A DNA stretch of 64,000 nt from positions 2,613,752 to 2,677,751 of the forward strand of contig NC_005085.1 in assembly GCF_000007705.1 (NCBI RefSeq). Direction: 5' to 3'. Made by a program: the position numbers and the translations under genes. Of this stretch, positions 31,421-41,028 are shown piece by piece. How positions within the stretch are numbered: the stretch's first letter is position 1; each line of letters begins with the position of its first letter. The notes beneath the pieces are model-generated. The model was not told the DNA's origin and searched no databases. It saw nothing but the letters and a program-made list of their open reading frames with translations. The stretch comes from Chromobacterium violaceum ATCC 12472 (GTDB lineage Bacteria; Pseudomonadota; Gammaproteobacteria; Burkholderiales; Chromobacteriaceae).

Positions 31421-33135
31421 GCGTCGGCCTCCCCCACCAGCAGGATGAAGGCGTCCTCCATGGTCGGATCGGGCAAGCCGGGGCTTTGCACACGGCTTTT
31501 GAGCGCGTCCGGCGTGTCCAGCGCCAACAGACGGCCGCGATAGACCAGCGCGATGCGATCGCAATACTCGGCCTCATCCATGAAGTGGGTGGTCACCAGC
31601 ACGGTCACGCCTTTTTCCGCCAACCCGTTGATATGGGTCCAGAATTCGCGCCGGGTGACCGGATCGACGCCGGAGGTGGGCTCGTCGAGGAACAGCAGCG
31701 GCGGCTCGTGCATCACCGCGCAGGCCAGCGCTAGCCGCTGCTTGAAGCCCAATGGCAACTCGCCGGCGGGGCTGTCCATATAAGGCGACAGGCCGAACAC
31801 CCGTTCCATCTGCGCCACCTTGGCGCGCTGCGTCGCGCCGGCCAGGCCGTAGACGCCGGAGAAGAACATCAGATTGCGGCGCACCGTCAGCTGCGCGTAC
31901 AGCGAAAACTTCTGCGCCATATAGCCCAACTGCTGCCGGGCGGCGCTGGGGCTGGCCTTCAAGTCCAGGCCCATGACCAGCGCCTGGCCTTCGCTGGGCT
32001 TGAGCAGCCCGCACTCCATCTTGAACGTGGTGGACTTCCCGGCGCCGTTTGGCCCCAGCAGGCCGAACACTTCGCCGCGGCGCACGGAAAAGCTGATGTC
32101 GTCGGCGGCGCGGAAGTCTCCGAAGCGCTTGCCCAGCCGCCGGGCCTCGATCACCGCCTCGTCCGCCCGACTCGGCGCGTCGGGCATCACTGCGGCCAAT
32201 GCCGAATCCCCCCCGGGCCCGCCTCCCAGCAGACTGATGAACGCGTCTTCCAGCCTGGGTCTGGCAACCTGCAATCTGGTGTCCGGGCCGGCCTCAGCCG
32301 CGGCGAGATCCGGCCGATGTTCGGCATCTCGCAACAGCAAACGCAGGCTGTGGCCCTGTATCGTGCCATCCATCAACGCCGGCTGGCGCAGCAGACGCTG
32401 CAGCAAGCGGCGGCGGTTGCCGGCTATGCCGGTGAGCCGCAGGCAGCGGCCGGCCAGCGGCGCGGTCAGATCGGCAGGCGAGCCGCCGGCGCGGATCCGC
32501 CCGGCGGCCATCAGGTACACCACGTCGCAGGACTCCGCCTCGTCCAGATAGGCGGTGCTGAGCAGCACGGTGATGCCGTCGGCCGACAGCGCGCGTATCA
32601 GCTTCCACAACTCGCGCCGCGAGATGGGGTCGACGCCGACGCCCGGCTCGTCCAGCAGCAGCACGCGCGGCCGGCCCAGCAGCGAACAGGCCAGGCCCAG
32701 CTTCTGCTTCATGCCGCCCGACAGCTTGCCCGCCGGGCGGGCGGTGAACGCGGCCAGGTCGGTCAAGGCCAGCAGGCGGGCGAAATCCCGCTCGCGGTCG
32801 CCGGCGGCCACCTCGCGCAAATCGGCGTACAGGTTCAGGTTCTCCTGCACAGTCAGGTCTTCGTACAAGCCGAATTTCTGCGGCATGTAGCCTATGCTCC
32901 GCCGCAACGCGTCACCCTCCGCCACCGGGTCCAGCCCGGCGACGCGCGCCTTGCCGCCGCTGGGCGTCAGCAAGCCGGCCAGCATGCGCAGCAGCGTGGT
33001 CTTGCCCGCCCCATCCGGGCCGACCAGGCCGGCGACGCAGCCGGGAGGGATGGCCAACTCCACGCCGGACACTGCGTCCGCGGCCGCGCCGGAAAAGCGT
33101 TTGCCCAGGCCTGCGGCGTGGATGGAGGCATTCAC
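31417..33135 (-). CDS. Dual-NBD ABC transporter ATPase, YbhF-like
   Basis: 572 residues from GTG 33135, which overlaps the HlyD stop. NBD1 has GPDGAGKTT, LSGGMKQKL and LLLDEPGVGVDP; NBD2 has GPNGAGKST and FLDEPTSGVDP but a changed signature, ELPLGFKQR, in place of LSGGQ. YbhF-type proteins share this asymmetry, so it is natural rather than damage. Powers the exporter formed by the next two genes. Confidence 0.88.
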   Translation of the reverse strand: MNASIHAAGLGKRFSGAAADAVSGVELAIPPGCVAGLVGPDGAGKTTLLRMLAGLLTPSGGKARVAGLDPVAEGDALRRSIGYMPQKFGLYEDLTVQENLNLYADLREVAAGDRERDFARLLALTDLAAFTARPAGKLSGGMKQKLGLACSLLGRPRVLLLDEPGVGVDPISRRELWKLIRALSADGITVLLSTAYLDEAESCDVVYLMAAGRIRAGGSPADLTAPLAGRCLRLTGIAGNRRRLLQRLLRQPALMDGTIQGHSLRLLLRDAEHRPDLAAAEAGPDTRLQVARPRLEDAFISLLGGGPGGDSALAAVMPDAPSRADEAVIEARRLGKRFGDFRAADDISFSVRRGEVFGLLGPNGAGKSTTFKMECGLLKPSEGQALVMGLDLKASPSAARQQLGYMAQKFSLYAQLTVRRNLMFFSGVYGLAGATQRAKVAQMERVFGLSPYMDSPAGELPLGFKQRLALACAVMHEPPLLFLDEPTSGVDPVTRREFWTHINGLAEKGVTVLVTTHFMDEAEYCDRIALVYRGRLLALDTPDALKSRVQSPGLPDPTMEDAFILLVGEADA

Positions 33136-34112
33136 TGCGCCAGCCTTACCGTCACCGGCATGCCCTGGCCGAGCCCGGCGTCGGCGTCGCCGACCACCAC
33201 GCGTATCCGGTAGACCAGCGCGGTGCGCAGATCGGCGGTTTCGACGGACTTGGGCGTGAACTCCGCGGTGGGCGAGACGAAGCCCACCACGCCGCGATAG
33301 ATTTTCTCGGGGTGGCTGTCGCTGGAGACCTGCACCTCCGTCCCGGTTGCGAACTTGCCGAGCTGGCTTTCTCCGACGTAGGCGCGCACCCATACCGGCT
33401 GGCGCAGCGACAGCGTGAATGCCGGCGTGCCGGCCTGGACCATGCTGCCAGCCTCCACCGCGCGGGCGAGGATGATGCCGGCGCTGGGGGACTGCAGGCT
33501 GGCGTCCTTGAGCGCCAGGCGCGCGGCGGCGACATTGGCCCGCGCCTGCTTCAGCTGGGCGTCGGACTCGGCGATTTCCTCGGGACGGAAGCCGGCGGCG
33601 AGCGCCTTCAGCTGCTGGATGGCGGCATCGCGCTGGGCCACGGACTGGTCGCGTTGCGAGCGGGCGGCCTCCAACGACTGCCGGCTGCTGCCGCCGGCCG
33701 GCACCAGGTCGCGCTGGCGCTTGTATTCGCTGTCGGCCTGGACGACTGCGGCCTGGGCCGCATACAGCCGGGAGCGCGCCTGGGCGATGTCCTCGCTACG
33801 GTTGCCCTTGCGCATCAGCGCATTGCGCGCCGCGCTGGCCGCCTCGTTGGCCAGCGCGGCGTTCAGGTTGTTCTTCAATGGCTCGACGTCGAGCCTGGCG
33901 AGAATCTGCCCCGGCTGCACACTGTCGCCCTCGTCCACCTGGACCGAGGACAATCTGCCGGAGACGCGAAAGGCCAGCACCACCTCGCGGATGTCGACAT
34001 TGCCGTAAAGCGTGCCCTGGCGCGCCGCCTCCGCCTGCCGCTGGTAAAGGTAATAGCCGCCTGCCAGCGAGGCGGCCAGCAACAGCGCCGCGGGAATCAT
34101 CCATTTTTTCAT
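33132..34112 (-). CDS. HlyD/YbhG-like periplasmic adaptor protein
   Basis: 326 residues from MKKWMIP (34112), with one N-terminal membrane anchor. A barrel-sandwich part (GNVDIREVVLAFRVSGRLSSV, DEGDSVQPGQILARLD) encloses a ~120-residue coiled coil rich in Ala/Gln/Arg, then the beta-barrel. It connects the ABC permeases to an outer-membrane channel. First gene of the four-gene exporter operon. No TolC gene adjacent. The nearby TetR belongs to the MATE pump. Confidence 0.87.
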   Translation of the reverse strand: MKKWMIPAALLLAASLAGGYYLYQRQAEAARQGTLYGNVDIREVVLAFRVSGRLSSVQVDEGDSVQPGQILARLDVEPLKNNLNAALANEAASAARNALMRKGNRSEDIAQARSRLYAAQAAVVQADSEYKRQRDLVPAGGSSRQSLEAARSQRDQSVAQRDAAIQQLKALAAGFRPEEIAESDAQLKQARANVAAARLALKDASLQSPSAGIILARAVEAGSMVQAGTPAFTLSLRQPVWVRAYVGESQLGKFATGTEVQVSSDSHPEKIYRGVVGFVSPTAEFTPKSVETADLRTALVYRIRVVVGDADAGLGQGMPVTVRLAQ

Positions 34113-34283
34113 TATGCCCCCGTTTCGGCCGGCATCACTCACCCGGCCCGCCGCCGCGCCGGAATCAGGCCGCGGCGGCCATGGGGTAGCATACCGCACC
34201 GAATCGAAGCCCATGTCATCCAATGATGGCATTCGATGCCGGAACACGGCGGCGCGCCGGCCCGCGAAACATGGATGCAACAG

Positions 34284-34784
34284 CTAGAGCGCGCGGGACA
34301 TCAGGAAGCCGGCCCCGAACCACAGCAGCACCGTCATGATGGGTTCGGCCATTTTCGGGCGCAGCAGCATCAACGGCGCGCGGAAGCGTATCCGGATCGG
34401 CCACAGCAATGGAATGCCGGCCGGGGTCAGCCAATCGCCCACCAGATGGGAGGCATAGCCTACGCACAGACCCAGCACCAGCGGCATCGCATGCCCCAGC
34501 CTAACACCCCAGTCATGCAGGCAGGCGGCACTGGCATAAAACACGCCGACCACCGCCAGCAGGCTGTGAGTAATGCCGCGATGGCCGAACAGATAAGAGA
34601 TGGGACGGGACAGGAAGGGAATGCGCCGGCCCAGCCAGCTCTTGGGATGGTCTATGTCCGGCAGCAATGAGCCGGCCAGTCCGCCGGCCAGCAGCAGCAC
34701 CGCCATCATGGCGGGTAGATGCAGGATCAGCGCGGCGGAAACCGCGCAAAACGCCCCGAATGCGACATGGGTGGCCACCATCAT
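34284..34784 (-). CDS. YdjM-type inner-membrane metal-dependent hydrolase family protein
   Basis: 166 residues, four to five membrane segments. The conserved polar sites are GSLLPDIDHPKS, FGHRGITHS and YASHLVGDWLTPAG, where His/Asp residues line a likely metal site. Named after E. coli YdjM, a LexA-regulated protein; no LexA box was identified here. Function unresolved. Confidence 0.82.
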   Translation of the reverse strand: MMVATHVAFGAFCAVSAALILHLPAMMAVLLLAGGLAGSLLPDIDHPKSWLGRRIPFLSRPISYLFGHRGITHSLLAVVGVFYASAACLHDWGVRLGHAMPLVLGLCVGYASHLVGDWLTPAGIPLLWPIRIRFRAPLMLLRPKMAEPIMTVLLWFGAGFLMSRAL

Positions 34785-35064
34785 GGCGCCAGCCCGCCGC
34801 GTAAATTGTCAGTCATTATGGTTGTCGCCTTTGCGGCCATTGCTTCTTGCGGTATTGCCCCGCCTTGCGCGCGGGGCGCACATGCTACTGCAGTCCGGCG
34901 GCGGAAGCAAAAACCGCGCAAAACCCCAGTCTGCGCCGTCGCGGCCAGGCCGGCCGGCCGAAATCCGTCAGTCAGGCAGGAACAGACCATCCGCCGCGGA
35001 ATTGGTTGCTGAAAATCGACGGTCTAGAATCAAATCAGCGGCCTGGGCGCCGCCAGGAGTGCCG
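34785..35064. other. Intergenic region
   Basis: 280 nt. GCCCCGC...GCGGGGC (34857-34877) forms a hairpin without a T-run. No gene supported; the long frame that starts at 34600 and crosses this gap is spurious before 35065. Confidence 0.5.
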
Positions 35065-35976
35065 ATGCTCGTCTTTCCGTCTGCCGCCTTGCGGCGAAAA
35101 CTCGCCGGTTTCGCCCTGCTGGCGTTTGCCGCCGGAGCAAGCCTCGCGGCCGAGCCTTACCAAATCACCTGGGTGCTGTCGGACTGGGCGCCCAACTTCA
35201 TCATTCGCGACGGCAAGCCCACCACCGGACAGAACGATGTCTACCTGAAACTGATCATCGCCCGTTGGCCGGAGGCCGAGCATCGCTTCATGGTGATGAG
35301 CACCGCGCGCAGCACGCTAGAGCTGCAGCGCGGCAGCCAGTTGTGCCGGATGAATTTGATCCCGACGCCCGAGCGCGAGAAATTCGCTTTTTTCACGCTG
35401 ACTCACATGCAGCTGCCGCTGCAATTGGTGATCCGCAGGGAGCTGGCGGCGCAGGCGCCTTTGAACGAGGCGGGCGAAGTGGTACTTGAGAAATTGATCC
35501 TGAAGCCAGGGTTGCGCGGCATCACCGCCGCCGGCCGAAGCTATACGGCGGAGATCGACCGGCTGCTGGCCGATCGCAAGGGAGAGTCCAACGTCAGGGA
35601 TATCCCCAACCTCCCCTCCAACGATGGCCTGTTCAAGCTGCTGGAGCTGGGTCGCGCCGACTACACGCTGGACTACGAGCCCAACTTCAAATACCGCGAA
35701 GAGCAAAACCGCGATCATCCATTGGCCAGCCTGCCCATCGCCGGGGCGGCGCTGATCCCGGTGGGCATCGCCTGTCCGCGCACCCGCTGGGGGCGGATGG
35801 CCGTGATGAAGATAGACCAGTTGCTCAGCGAGGCCGTGGCGGATCCCGCCTACCGCCAGGCGCAGGATCGCTGGCTGTCGCCGGAATCCGTGCAGCGCTA
35901 CCGCGTCGAGCTCGACCGTTTCTACCGCCAGCGCGCGCGGCCCGCCGACCCCGCGCGCTACGCGCTGCGACGCTGA
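35065..35976 (+). CDS. Periplasmic solute-binding-like protein (SBP_bac_3 / TIGR02285-like)
   Basis: 303 residues from ATG 35065, with AGGAGT just upstream. Signal peptide ends around AGASLAAEP. The mature protein resembles amino-acid-binding protein relatives that occur without a transporter: ITWVLSDWAPNFI, GQNDVYLKLI, CRMNLIPTPEREKFAFF, GRADYTLDYEP. No permease or ATPase nearby, so it may feed a sensor rather than a transporter. Convergent with a chemoreceptor gene. Confidence 0.75.
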   Translation: MLVFPSAALRRKLAGFALLAFAAGASLAAEPYQITWVLSDWAPNFIIRDGKPTTGQNDVYLKLIIARWPEAEHRFMVMSTARSTLELQRGSQLCRMNLIPTPEREKFAFFTLTHMQLPLQLVIRRELAAQAPLNEAGEVVLEKLILKPGLRGITAAGRSYTAEIDRLLADRKGESNVRDIPNLPSNDGLFKLLELGRADYTLDYEPNFKYREEQNRDHPLASLPIAGAALIPVGIACPRTRWGRMAVMKIDQLLSEAVADPAYRQAQDRWLSPESVQRYRVELDRFYRQRARPADPARYALRR

Positions 35977-35978
35977 CG

Positions 35979-37613
35979 CTATACCTGGAACTGCGCGACC
36001 GACAGCCTGAGGTTGCCGGTCACCTCGTCTATCCGCTGTATGCTTTCCGAGGCCTGGGTGGCGGCGACCGCGTTGCCGGACGCAACCTGGGCGATCTGCT
36101 CGACGTGGCGGGCGATGTCCTGGCTGGCCGTGCCCTGCTCCTGCAGCGCATGCGAAATGTCGTTGACCACCTGCACCACCTGGCCGGCGCTGCCGCGGAG
36201 CTGCTGAATCAGCTCGCCGCCCTGCTCCGCCAGCTCCAGCCCCGACTTCACCCTGGCCACCGTATCGCTCATATTGCGGCGCGACAGGTCGGAGCTGGCC
36301 TGGATCTCGGCGATCATGTCCGCGGTCTGCTCGGTGGCCTTGGCGGTGCGCTCCGACAGCTTGCGCACCTCGTCCGCCACCACGGCGAAGCCTCGGCCGG
36401 TCTCGCCGGCCCGCGCCGCCTCTATCGCTGCGTTCAAGGCCAGCAGATTGGTCTGATCGGCGATGTCCTTGATCACCTGCATGATGCTGGAAATGGTGGC
36501 GGTCTTGCTCGCCAGCTCCGAAATCGCCGCTTCGGTCAGGTCCACGGTGGCGCTGATGCCCTGCATTTCCTCCACCGCGCGCGCGATCACCTGGCTGCCG
36601 GCCTCGGACAGCTGGCCGGAGTCCTGCGACACCGTCCGGGCATCCGACGCGTGCTGGGCGATATGATTGATGCTGACCGTCAGTTGCTCCACCGAGGCCG
36701 CCATCGCCGCGGCGCCCTCGCTCTGCCCCTGGGAATTGCCTGCCACCATGCGCGCGCCGTCCACCACGTCGGCGTTCAGCCGGCCCAGCTCCTCGGCATC
36801 GCGCATGATGTCGCCCACCAACTGGCGCAGCTGGCCCTGCATCTCGCGGATATGGGCCAGCAGGCTGTCCTGATGGCCGGCATCCACCTCGATTTCCCTG
36901 TCCAGCCTCCCGGCGGCGATCTCGCGCACGATGTCGGCGGCCACCGAAGGCTCGGTTCCCAGTTCCCGCATCACGCTGCGGTACACCCACCAGCCCAGCG
37001 ACAGGCTGACCGCCATGAACAGCAGCACCTGCGCGCCCACGCTGAGCAGCTGCCGCGTCAGCGTGGCGTTGATGTCGTCCAGATACAGCCCGGTGCCGAC
37101 CACCCAGCCCCAGCGCGGAGTGGTCTGGAAGTAGGCGAGCTTGGGTTGGGGAGCGCTGGCGCCCGGCTTGTCCCAGACGTAGTTGACGAAGCCCTTGCCC
37201 CCGCCCTTGCGCATCGCATCCTCGAACAGCGCGCCGATATTGGCGCCCGCTCCGTCCTTGACGCCGTGCATGTCCTTGCCGACCAGCTTGGGATTCATGC
37301 CATGGGAAAGCCACTTCAGATTGCGGTCCAGCGTGAAGAAATACTCGTCGCCGTCGAAACGCAGGCTGGCCAGCTCCCGCATCGCCATCTTCTGCGCCTC
37401 CGCCTCGGGCACCAGGCCCGCTGCGGCCTGTCGCTCGTGCATCGCCACCAGGCTGGCGGCGTTTTCCACCTGGGTGCGCACCTGATCGTGCCGGTCATCC
37501 AGCATCTGCTGGCGCAGGGTATTCATCAGCAAGGTGCCCAGAATGCAGACCAGGGCAATGGCGCTGACAGTCTGCAGCAACAGGCGCCGCTTCAAGGAAA
37601 GGGTTCTGGCCAT
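35979..37613 (-). CDS. Methyl-accepting chemotaxis protein with single Cache domain
   Basis: 544 residues from MARTLSL (37613); the longer TTG start at 37676 is less likely. Topology: membrane segment, periplasmic ~155-residue sCache_2 domain ([31 protein letters not shown]), membrane segment, HAMP-like stretch and a signalling domain with the invariant hairpin [20 protein letters not shown]. sCache_2 receptors bind small organic acids. No C-terminal CheR-tethering pentapeptide is seen. Confidence 0.92.
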   Translation of the reverse strand: MARTLSLKRRLLLQTVSAIALVCILGTLLMNTLRQQMLDDRHDQVRTQVENAASLVAMHERQAAAGLVPEAEAQKMAMRELASLRFDGDEYFFTLDRNLKWLSHGMNPKLVGKDMHGVKDGAGANIGALFEDAMRKGGGKGFVNYVWDKPGASAPQPKLAYFQTTPRWGWVVGTGLYLDDINATLTRQLLSVGAQVLLFMAVSLSLGWWVYRSVMRELGTEPSVAADIVREIAAGRLDREIEVDAGHQDSLLAHIREMQGQLRQLVGDIMRDAEELGRLNADVVDGARMVAGNSQGQSEGAAAMAASVEQLTVSINHIAQHASDARTVSQDSGQLSEAGSQVIARAVEEMQGISATVDLTEAAISELASKTATISSIMQVIKDIADQTNLLALNAAIEAARAGETGRGFAVVADEVRKLSERTAKATEQTADMIAEIQASSDLSRRNMSDTVARVKSGLELAEQGGELIQQLRGSAGQVVQVVNDISHALQEQGTASQDIARHVEQIAQVASGNAVAATQASESIQRIDEVTGNLRLSVAQFQV

Positions 37614-37764
37614 GTTTTCGCTCACGAAATTTGTAAACAACTGGCTACGATAACCGATGCCATTATTCAATTTCAATATTCAAATGTATTTTGTTGATTT
37701 TTGTCATGGAATCTTGCCCGGTTCCTTGCTTTTTACTGCCGCAAACCTCTCGCCGCTTGACTTT

Positions 37765-37792
37765 GTATCTTACGATATATATCTTAAGATAC
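37765..37792. promoter_or_regulatory. PadR-type operator upstream of padR/siderophore reductase pair
   Basis: Inverted repeat GTATCTTA (37765-37772) and TAAGATAC (37785-37792) with 12 nt between. The right half is itself palindromic (TATCTTAAGATA, 37780-37791). It lies 26 nt before the PadR start codon and fits autoregulation. Confidence 0.75.
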
Positions 37793-37817
37793 ATAAACAG
37801 AACCAGAGGAGACTGAG

Positions 37818-38441
37818 ATGCCATTCAATCCCTATCAACACCCGCTGCATCGAATGATGCGGGCAATGCGCGGGCCTCGTCGCCGCGGCGGCGAAGATGA
37901 GGCGCTGGCGCGGGGGCGTAAGTTCGGCGCAGACGACCTGCAACTGCTGTTGCTGGCGCTGATCAGCGAGAAGTCCTGTCACGGCTACGAATTGATCAAG
38001 GAGCTGGCGTCCCGCTCCAATGGCTATTACAGCCCCAGCCCGGGCGTGATCTATCCCGCCCTCGTCCACCTGGAAGAAGCCGGCCAGGTCACCGTCGCCA
38101 GCCATGGCAAGCGGAAGTGCTACTCGTTGGCCGATGCCGGGCGGGAACGCTTGGCCATCCACCGCGAACACGTGGAGCTGACCCTGGCCAAGCTGGTTCA
38201 CATCGGCCGCAAGATGGAGCTGGCGCGCCGCGCCTACGCCGGCGAGGAAATCGGCGAGGATGGCGCGGCCGGCTGGACCCGGGAACTGATAGAGGCCAGG
38301 CGCGCGCTGAAACATGCGCTGCTGCTCCGAGACCAGGCCGGGCCTGACGAACAGCGCCGCATCGCGGCCATCCTGCAACGCGCCGCGGCCGAAATCGCCG
38401 CGGCGAGAAAACCGGAGGACATGCATGAATCCCGAACTTGA
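37818..38441 (+). CDS. PadR-family regulator, YqjI-like
   Basis: 207 residues. A basic N-terminal tail (HPLHRMMRAMRGPRRRGG) precedes the winged helix (LLALISEKSCHGYELIKEL, SPSPGVIYPALVHLEEAG) and a C-terminal helical dimer part. Length, architecture and neighbour match E. coli YqjI, a nickel/iron-linked repressor of the ferric reductase gene yqjH; the metal-binding Cys/His-rich tail of YqjI is not retained here. Overlaps the reductase gene by 17 nt. Confidence 0.85.
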   Translation: MPFNPYQHPLHRMMRAMRGPRRRGGEDEALARGRKFGADDLQLLLLALISEKSCHGYELIKELASRSNGYYSPSPGVIYPALVHLEEAGQVTVASHGKRKCYSLADAGRERLAIHREHVELTLAKLVHIGRKMELARRAYAGEEIGEDGAAGWTRELIEARRALKHALLLRDQAGPDEQRRIAAILQRAAAEIAAARKPEDMHESRT

Positions 38442-39225
38442 AATCCAGCGCCTGCGGCTCCCGCTGCGTTTCCGCCTGCTGCAGGTGGCGCGCGTCTCGC
38501 GGCTGTCCCCGTCGATGCTGAGGGTCACGCTTTCCGGCGAAGATCTCGCCGGTTTCGCGTCCCCATCATTCGATGACCATATCAAGCTGCTCTTCCCGGA
38601 AGCCGGCGCCGCGGAACCGGTCATGCCGACGCTGGGCGCGGATGGCGGCGTCCGCTTTCCGGCCGGCCAGCCCAAGCCGACGATGCGCGACTACACGCCG
38701 CGCCGCTTCGACCCTGCAGCAGGAGAGCTGGACATCGATTTTGTCGTCCACGCCGGCTGCGTAGCCGCCAGCTGGGCGCTGGACGCCAAGCCCGGCGACA
38801 AGCTGGGCATTGGCGGTCCGCGCGGCTCGCGCGTCATTCCCCAAGGTTTCGACTGGCACTGGCTGCTGGGGGATGAGTCCGCTCTGCCGGCCATCGCCCG
38901 CCGGCTGGAGGAGTTGCCGGAAAACGCCCAAGGGCTGGCATTGATCCTGGCAGACTCGTCTTACTGCCGGCAAGCGCTGAGCGCCCCGGCCGGCATCGAA
39001 GTCATCTGGCTGTATCGCGACCGTGACGCCAACCTTGAGCGAGCGCTCTCCCTGCACGACTTCCCTGCCGGCGAGGGCTTTGTCTGGGCGGCGGGCGAAA
39101 GCGGAGAAATGCGCGCCATCCATCAGCAGCTCAAGCAGAGAGGCCTGCCAAAGGAAAGAATGCGGGTGGCCGGTTACTGGAAGCGCGGCGACGCAGGCGC
39201 CCACGAAAGCATCAGCGAAGATTGA
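38425..39225 (+). CDS. Siderophore-interacting (ferric-chelate reductase) protein, YqjH/ViuB-like
   Basis: 266 residues from ATG 38425, with GGAGGA upstream. FAD-binding barrel motifs MRDYTPRRFD (R-x-Y-[TS]) and DFVVHAGCVAASWAL, then GIGGPRGS, and a C-terminal SIP domain (WAAGESGEMRAI, RVAGYWKRG). It uses NAD(P)H to reduce Fe(III)-siderophore and free the iron in the cytoplasm. Co-transcribed with the PadR regulator. Confidence 0.9.
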   Translation: MNPELEIQRLRLPLRFRLLQVARVSRLSPSMLRVTLSGEDLAGFASPSFDDHIKLLFPEAGAAEPVMPTLGADGGVRFPAGQPKPTMRDYTPRRFDPAAGELDIDFVVHAGCVAASWALDAKPGDKLGIGGPRGSRVIPQGFDWHWLLGDESALPAIARRLEELPENAQGLALILADSSYCRQALSAPAGIEVIWLYRDRDANLERALSLHDFPAGEGFVWAAGESGEMRAIHQQLKQRGLPKERMRVAGYWKRGDAGAHESISED

Positions 39226-39519
39226 TGCCCGGCATGCGGCGCGCATTTCCGCCGCCGCATGCCGAATGCCGTCTGGCTGATGCGGCGGTTTTCGCACGCA
39301 TTTCGTCTATATTGGTTTACACGAGGGGTGGCGCTGGGTAGAATCTCGCCGCTTCAATGGGCGGGTTGCACGCGCCGTCGGACACGACGGCTCGGCGCCC
39401 GCCTCGTCGCATCCTGCCGCGCGAGGCCTCACTCTTCCCGGCACGGCATGTCCCCTCGTTGAAGCGCCCGCGGAAGACTCGCGGGCAAGCCATCTCGAAA
39501 ACTACTACTAGAAAAGCTG
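39226..39519. other. Promoter and structured leader of the BMP receptor gene
   Basis: Gap of 294 nt. Includes the promoter at 39316-39344 and a ~170-nt GC-rich leader with GCCCGCG...CGCGGGC (about 39467-39485) among other stems. No known riboswitch consensus was recognised. Confidence 0.5.
39316..39344 (+). promoter_or_regulatory. Sigma-70 promoter candidate for BMP/PnrA-like gene
   Basis: TTTACA (39316-39321), exactly 17 nt, TAGAAT (39339-39344). Transcription would begin near 39351, leaving a long leader before the ATG at 39520. Confidence 0.65.
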
Positions 39520-40530
39520 ATGAAAATGACGTTTGCGATCAAGACCGCAGGATGCGCCGTAGCCGCCGCCCTGCTCGCCGGCCCCGCGCTGGCCAAGGAC
39601 TTCAACGTGGCCGTGGTGTACGACCAGGCCGGCAAGTTCGACAAGAGCTTCAACGAAGCGGCCTATACCGGCGCCGAACGCTTCAAGAAAGAGTTCAAGA
39701 TCAATTACCGCGAAGGTCAGCCCAGCAACGATGCGCAGAAGGAACAAGTGCTGCGCAATATGGCGCGCAAAGGCGCCGACCTGGTAGTGGCGGTGGGCTT
39801 TGCCTACACCCAATCGATCGAGACCGTGGCCAAGGAATTCCCGAACACCAAGTTCACGCTGGTGGACTCGGTGGCCAAGGGCGCCAATGTGCAGAGCATC
39901 GCCTTCAAGGAACAGGAAGGCTCCTTCCTGGTGGGCATGGCCGCCGCGCTGAAGTCCAAGACCGGCAAGGTGGGCTACCTGGGCGGCATGGACGTGCCGC
40001 TGATCCGCGCCTTCGGCTGCGGCTACGCGCAAGGCGCCCGCTACGTGAACCCGAAGGCCGTGGTGCTGCAGAACATGCTGGGCACCACCCACACCGCCTT
40101 CAACGACCCGTCGCGCGGCAACGAGCTGGCCAAGAGCCAGTACGACCGCGGCGCCGACGTGATCTTCGCCGCGGCCGCGCTGTCGAACGTGGGCGTGATC
40201 CAGGCCGCCAAGGCCTCCGGCAAGTACTACATCGGCGTGGACAGCAACCAGAACTACATGCAGCCGGGCACCGTGCTGACCTCCATGGTCAAGCGCGTGG
40301 ACAACGCCGTGTACGAAACCATGCGCGACGCCAAGGACGGCAAGTGGAAGCCCAGCGTCAAGCTGATGGGCCTGAAGGAAAACGGCGTGGACTGGGCGCT
40401 GGACCAGTACAACCGCGCGCTGATCACGCCGGAAATGGAGAAGAAGATCGTCGCCGCGCGCAAGGACATCATCGCCGGCAAGATCAAGGTGGTGGACTAC
40501 CGCGCGGCCAACAGCTGCCCGGTGAACTGA
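39520..40530 (+). CDS. BMP-family (PnrA-like) periplasmic binding protein
   Basis: 336 residues with a cleavable signal peptide (VAAALLAGPALA) rather than a lipobox. BMP/PnrA motifs: AVVYDQAGKFDKSFNEAAY at the mature N-terminus, VGFAYTQSIETVA, GYLGGMDVPLIRAFGCGY and ADVIFAAAALSNVGV. BMP proteins bind nucleosides for ABC import. No permease or ATPase gene is near, so the rest of the transporter must be elsewhere. Has its own promoter, long leader and a strong terminator, so it is monocistronic. Confidence 0.88.
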   Translation: MKMTFAIKTAGCAVAAALLAGPALAKDFNVAVVYDQAGKFDKSFNEAAYTGAERFKKEFKINYREGQPSNDAQKEQVLRNMARKGADLVVAVGFAYTQSIETVAKEFPNTKFTLVDSVAKGANVQSIAFKEQEGSFLVGMAAALKSKTGKVGYLGGMDVPLIRAFGCGYAQGARYVNPKAVVLQNMLGTTHTAFNDPSRGNELAKSQYDRGADVIFAAAALSNVGVIQAAKASGKYYIGVDSNQNYMQPGTVLTSMVKRVDNAVYETMRDAKDGKWKPSVKLMGLKENGVDWALDQYNRALITPEMEKKIVAARKDIIAGKIKVVDYRAANSCPVN

Positions 40531-40553
40531 GCCCGCAGGACCCAGTTCGAGGC

Positions 40554-40580
40554 AAGGCCCCGCTCGCGGGGCCTTTTTTA
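40554..40580 (+). terminator. Rho-independent terminator after BMP gene
   Basis: AGGCCCCGC-TC-GCGGGGCCT followed by TTTTTTA, 25 nt after the stop. Confidence 0.92.
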
Positions 40581-40671
40581 TCGGCGCAACGGGCCTGCGA
40601 TCCTGCGCAAACGCCGTGTTTATGGTATTCTTGCGCCCCCTCGTTCACTTGCCGTGACCCGTCACCCATCA

Positions 40672-41025
40672 ATGAAAGACCCTTGCGATCACTACACCTT
40701 CGACCTGATAGGCGGGGTGGCCAAAAAACCGGGCCGCAAGCCGCTGGGCGAACGGGCGATGACGGTGGCCGAGCGCAAGCGCCGCAGCCGCGAGTTGCGC
40801 CGCAACCGCTTGCAGGAAATGTCGGTGACGGTGGAACTGAGCCGCGACGCGCAAAAGTCTTTGGACAAGATGATAGAGTGGTGGGGCGTCAGCAAGAAGG
40901 AAGCGATCAACCGCGCGCTGATGATAGCCTGCCAGTCGCAGACCGGGCGCACCGGCAGCCTGTTCGAGCTGGAACTGGGCATGCAGCCGCCAGCCAAGGC
41001 GTCCCGACGCAAGGCACCGCGCTGA
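40672..41025 (+). CDS. Small basic protein, ribbon-helix-helix-like
   Basis: 117 residues from ATG 40672. The N-terminal half is very basic (KKPGRKPLGERAMTVAERKRRSRELRR). The middle, MSVTVELSRDAQKSLDKMIEWWGVSKKEAINRAL, has the strand-helix-helix pattern of ribbon-helix-helix regulators. A helical tail follows. Not a recognised named family. Stands alone; the convergent neighbour ends 4 nt away. Confidence 0.65.
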   Translation: MKDPCDHYTFDLIGGVAKKPGRKPLGERAMTVAERKRRSRELRRNRLQEMSVTVELSRDAQKSLDKMIEWWGVSKKEAINRALMIACQSQTGRTGSLFELELGMQPPAKASRRKAPR

Positions 41026-41028
41026 TTC

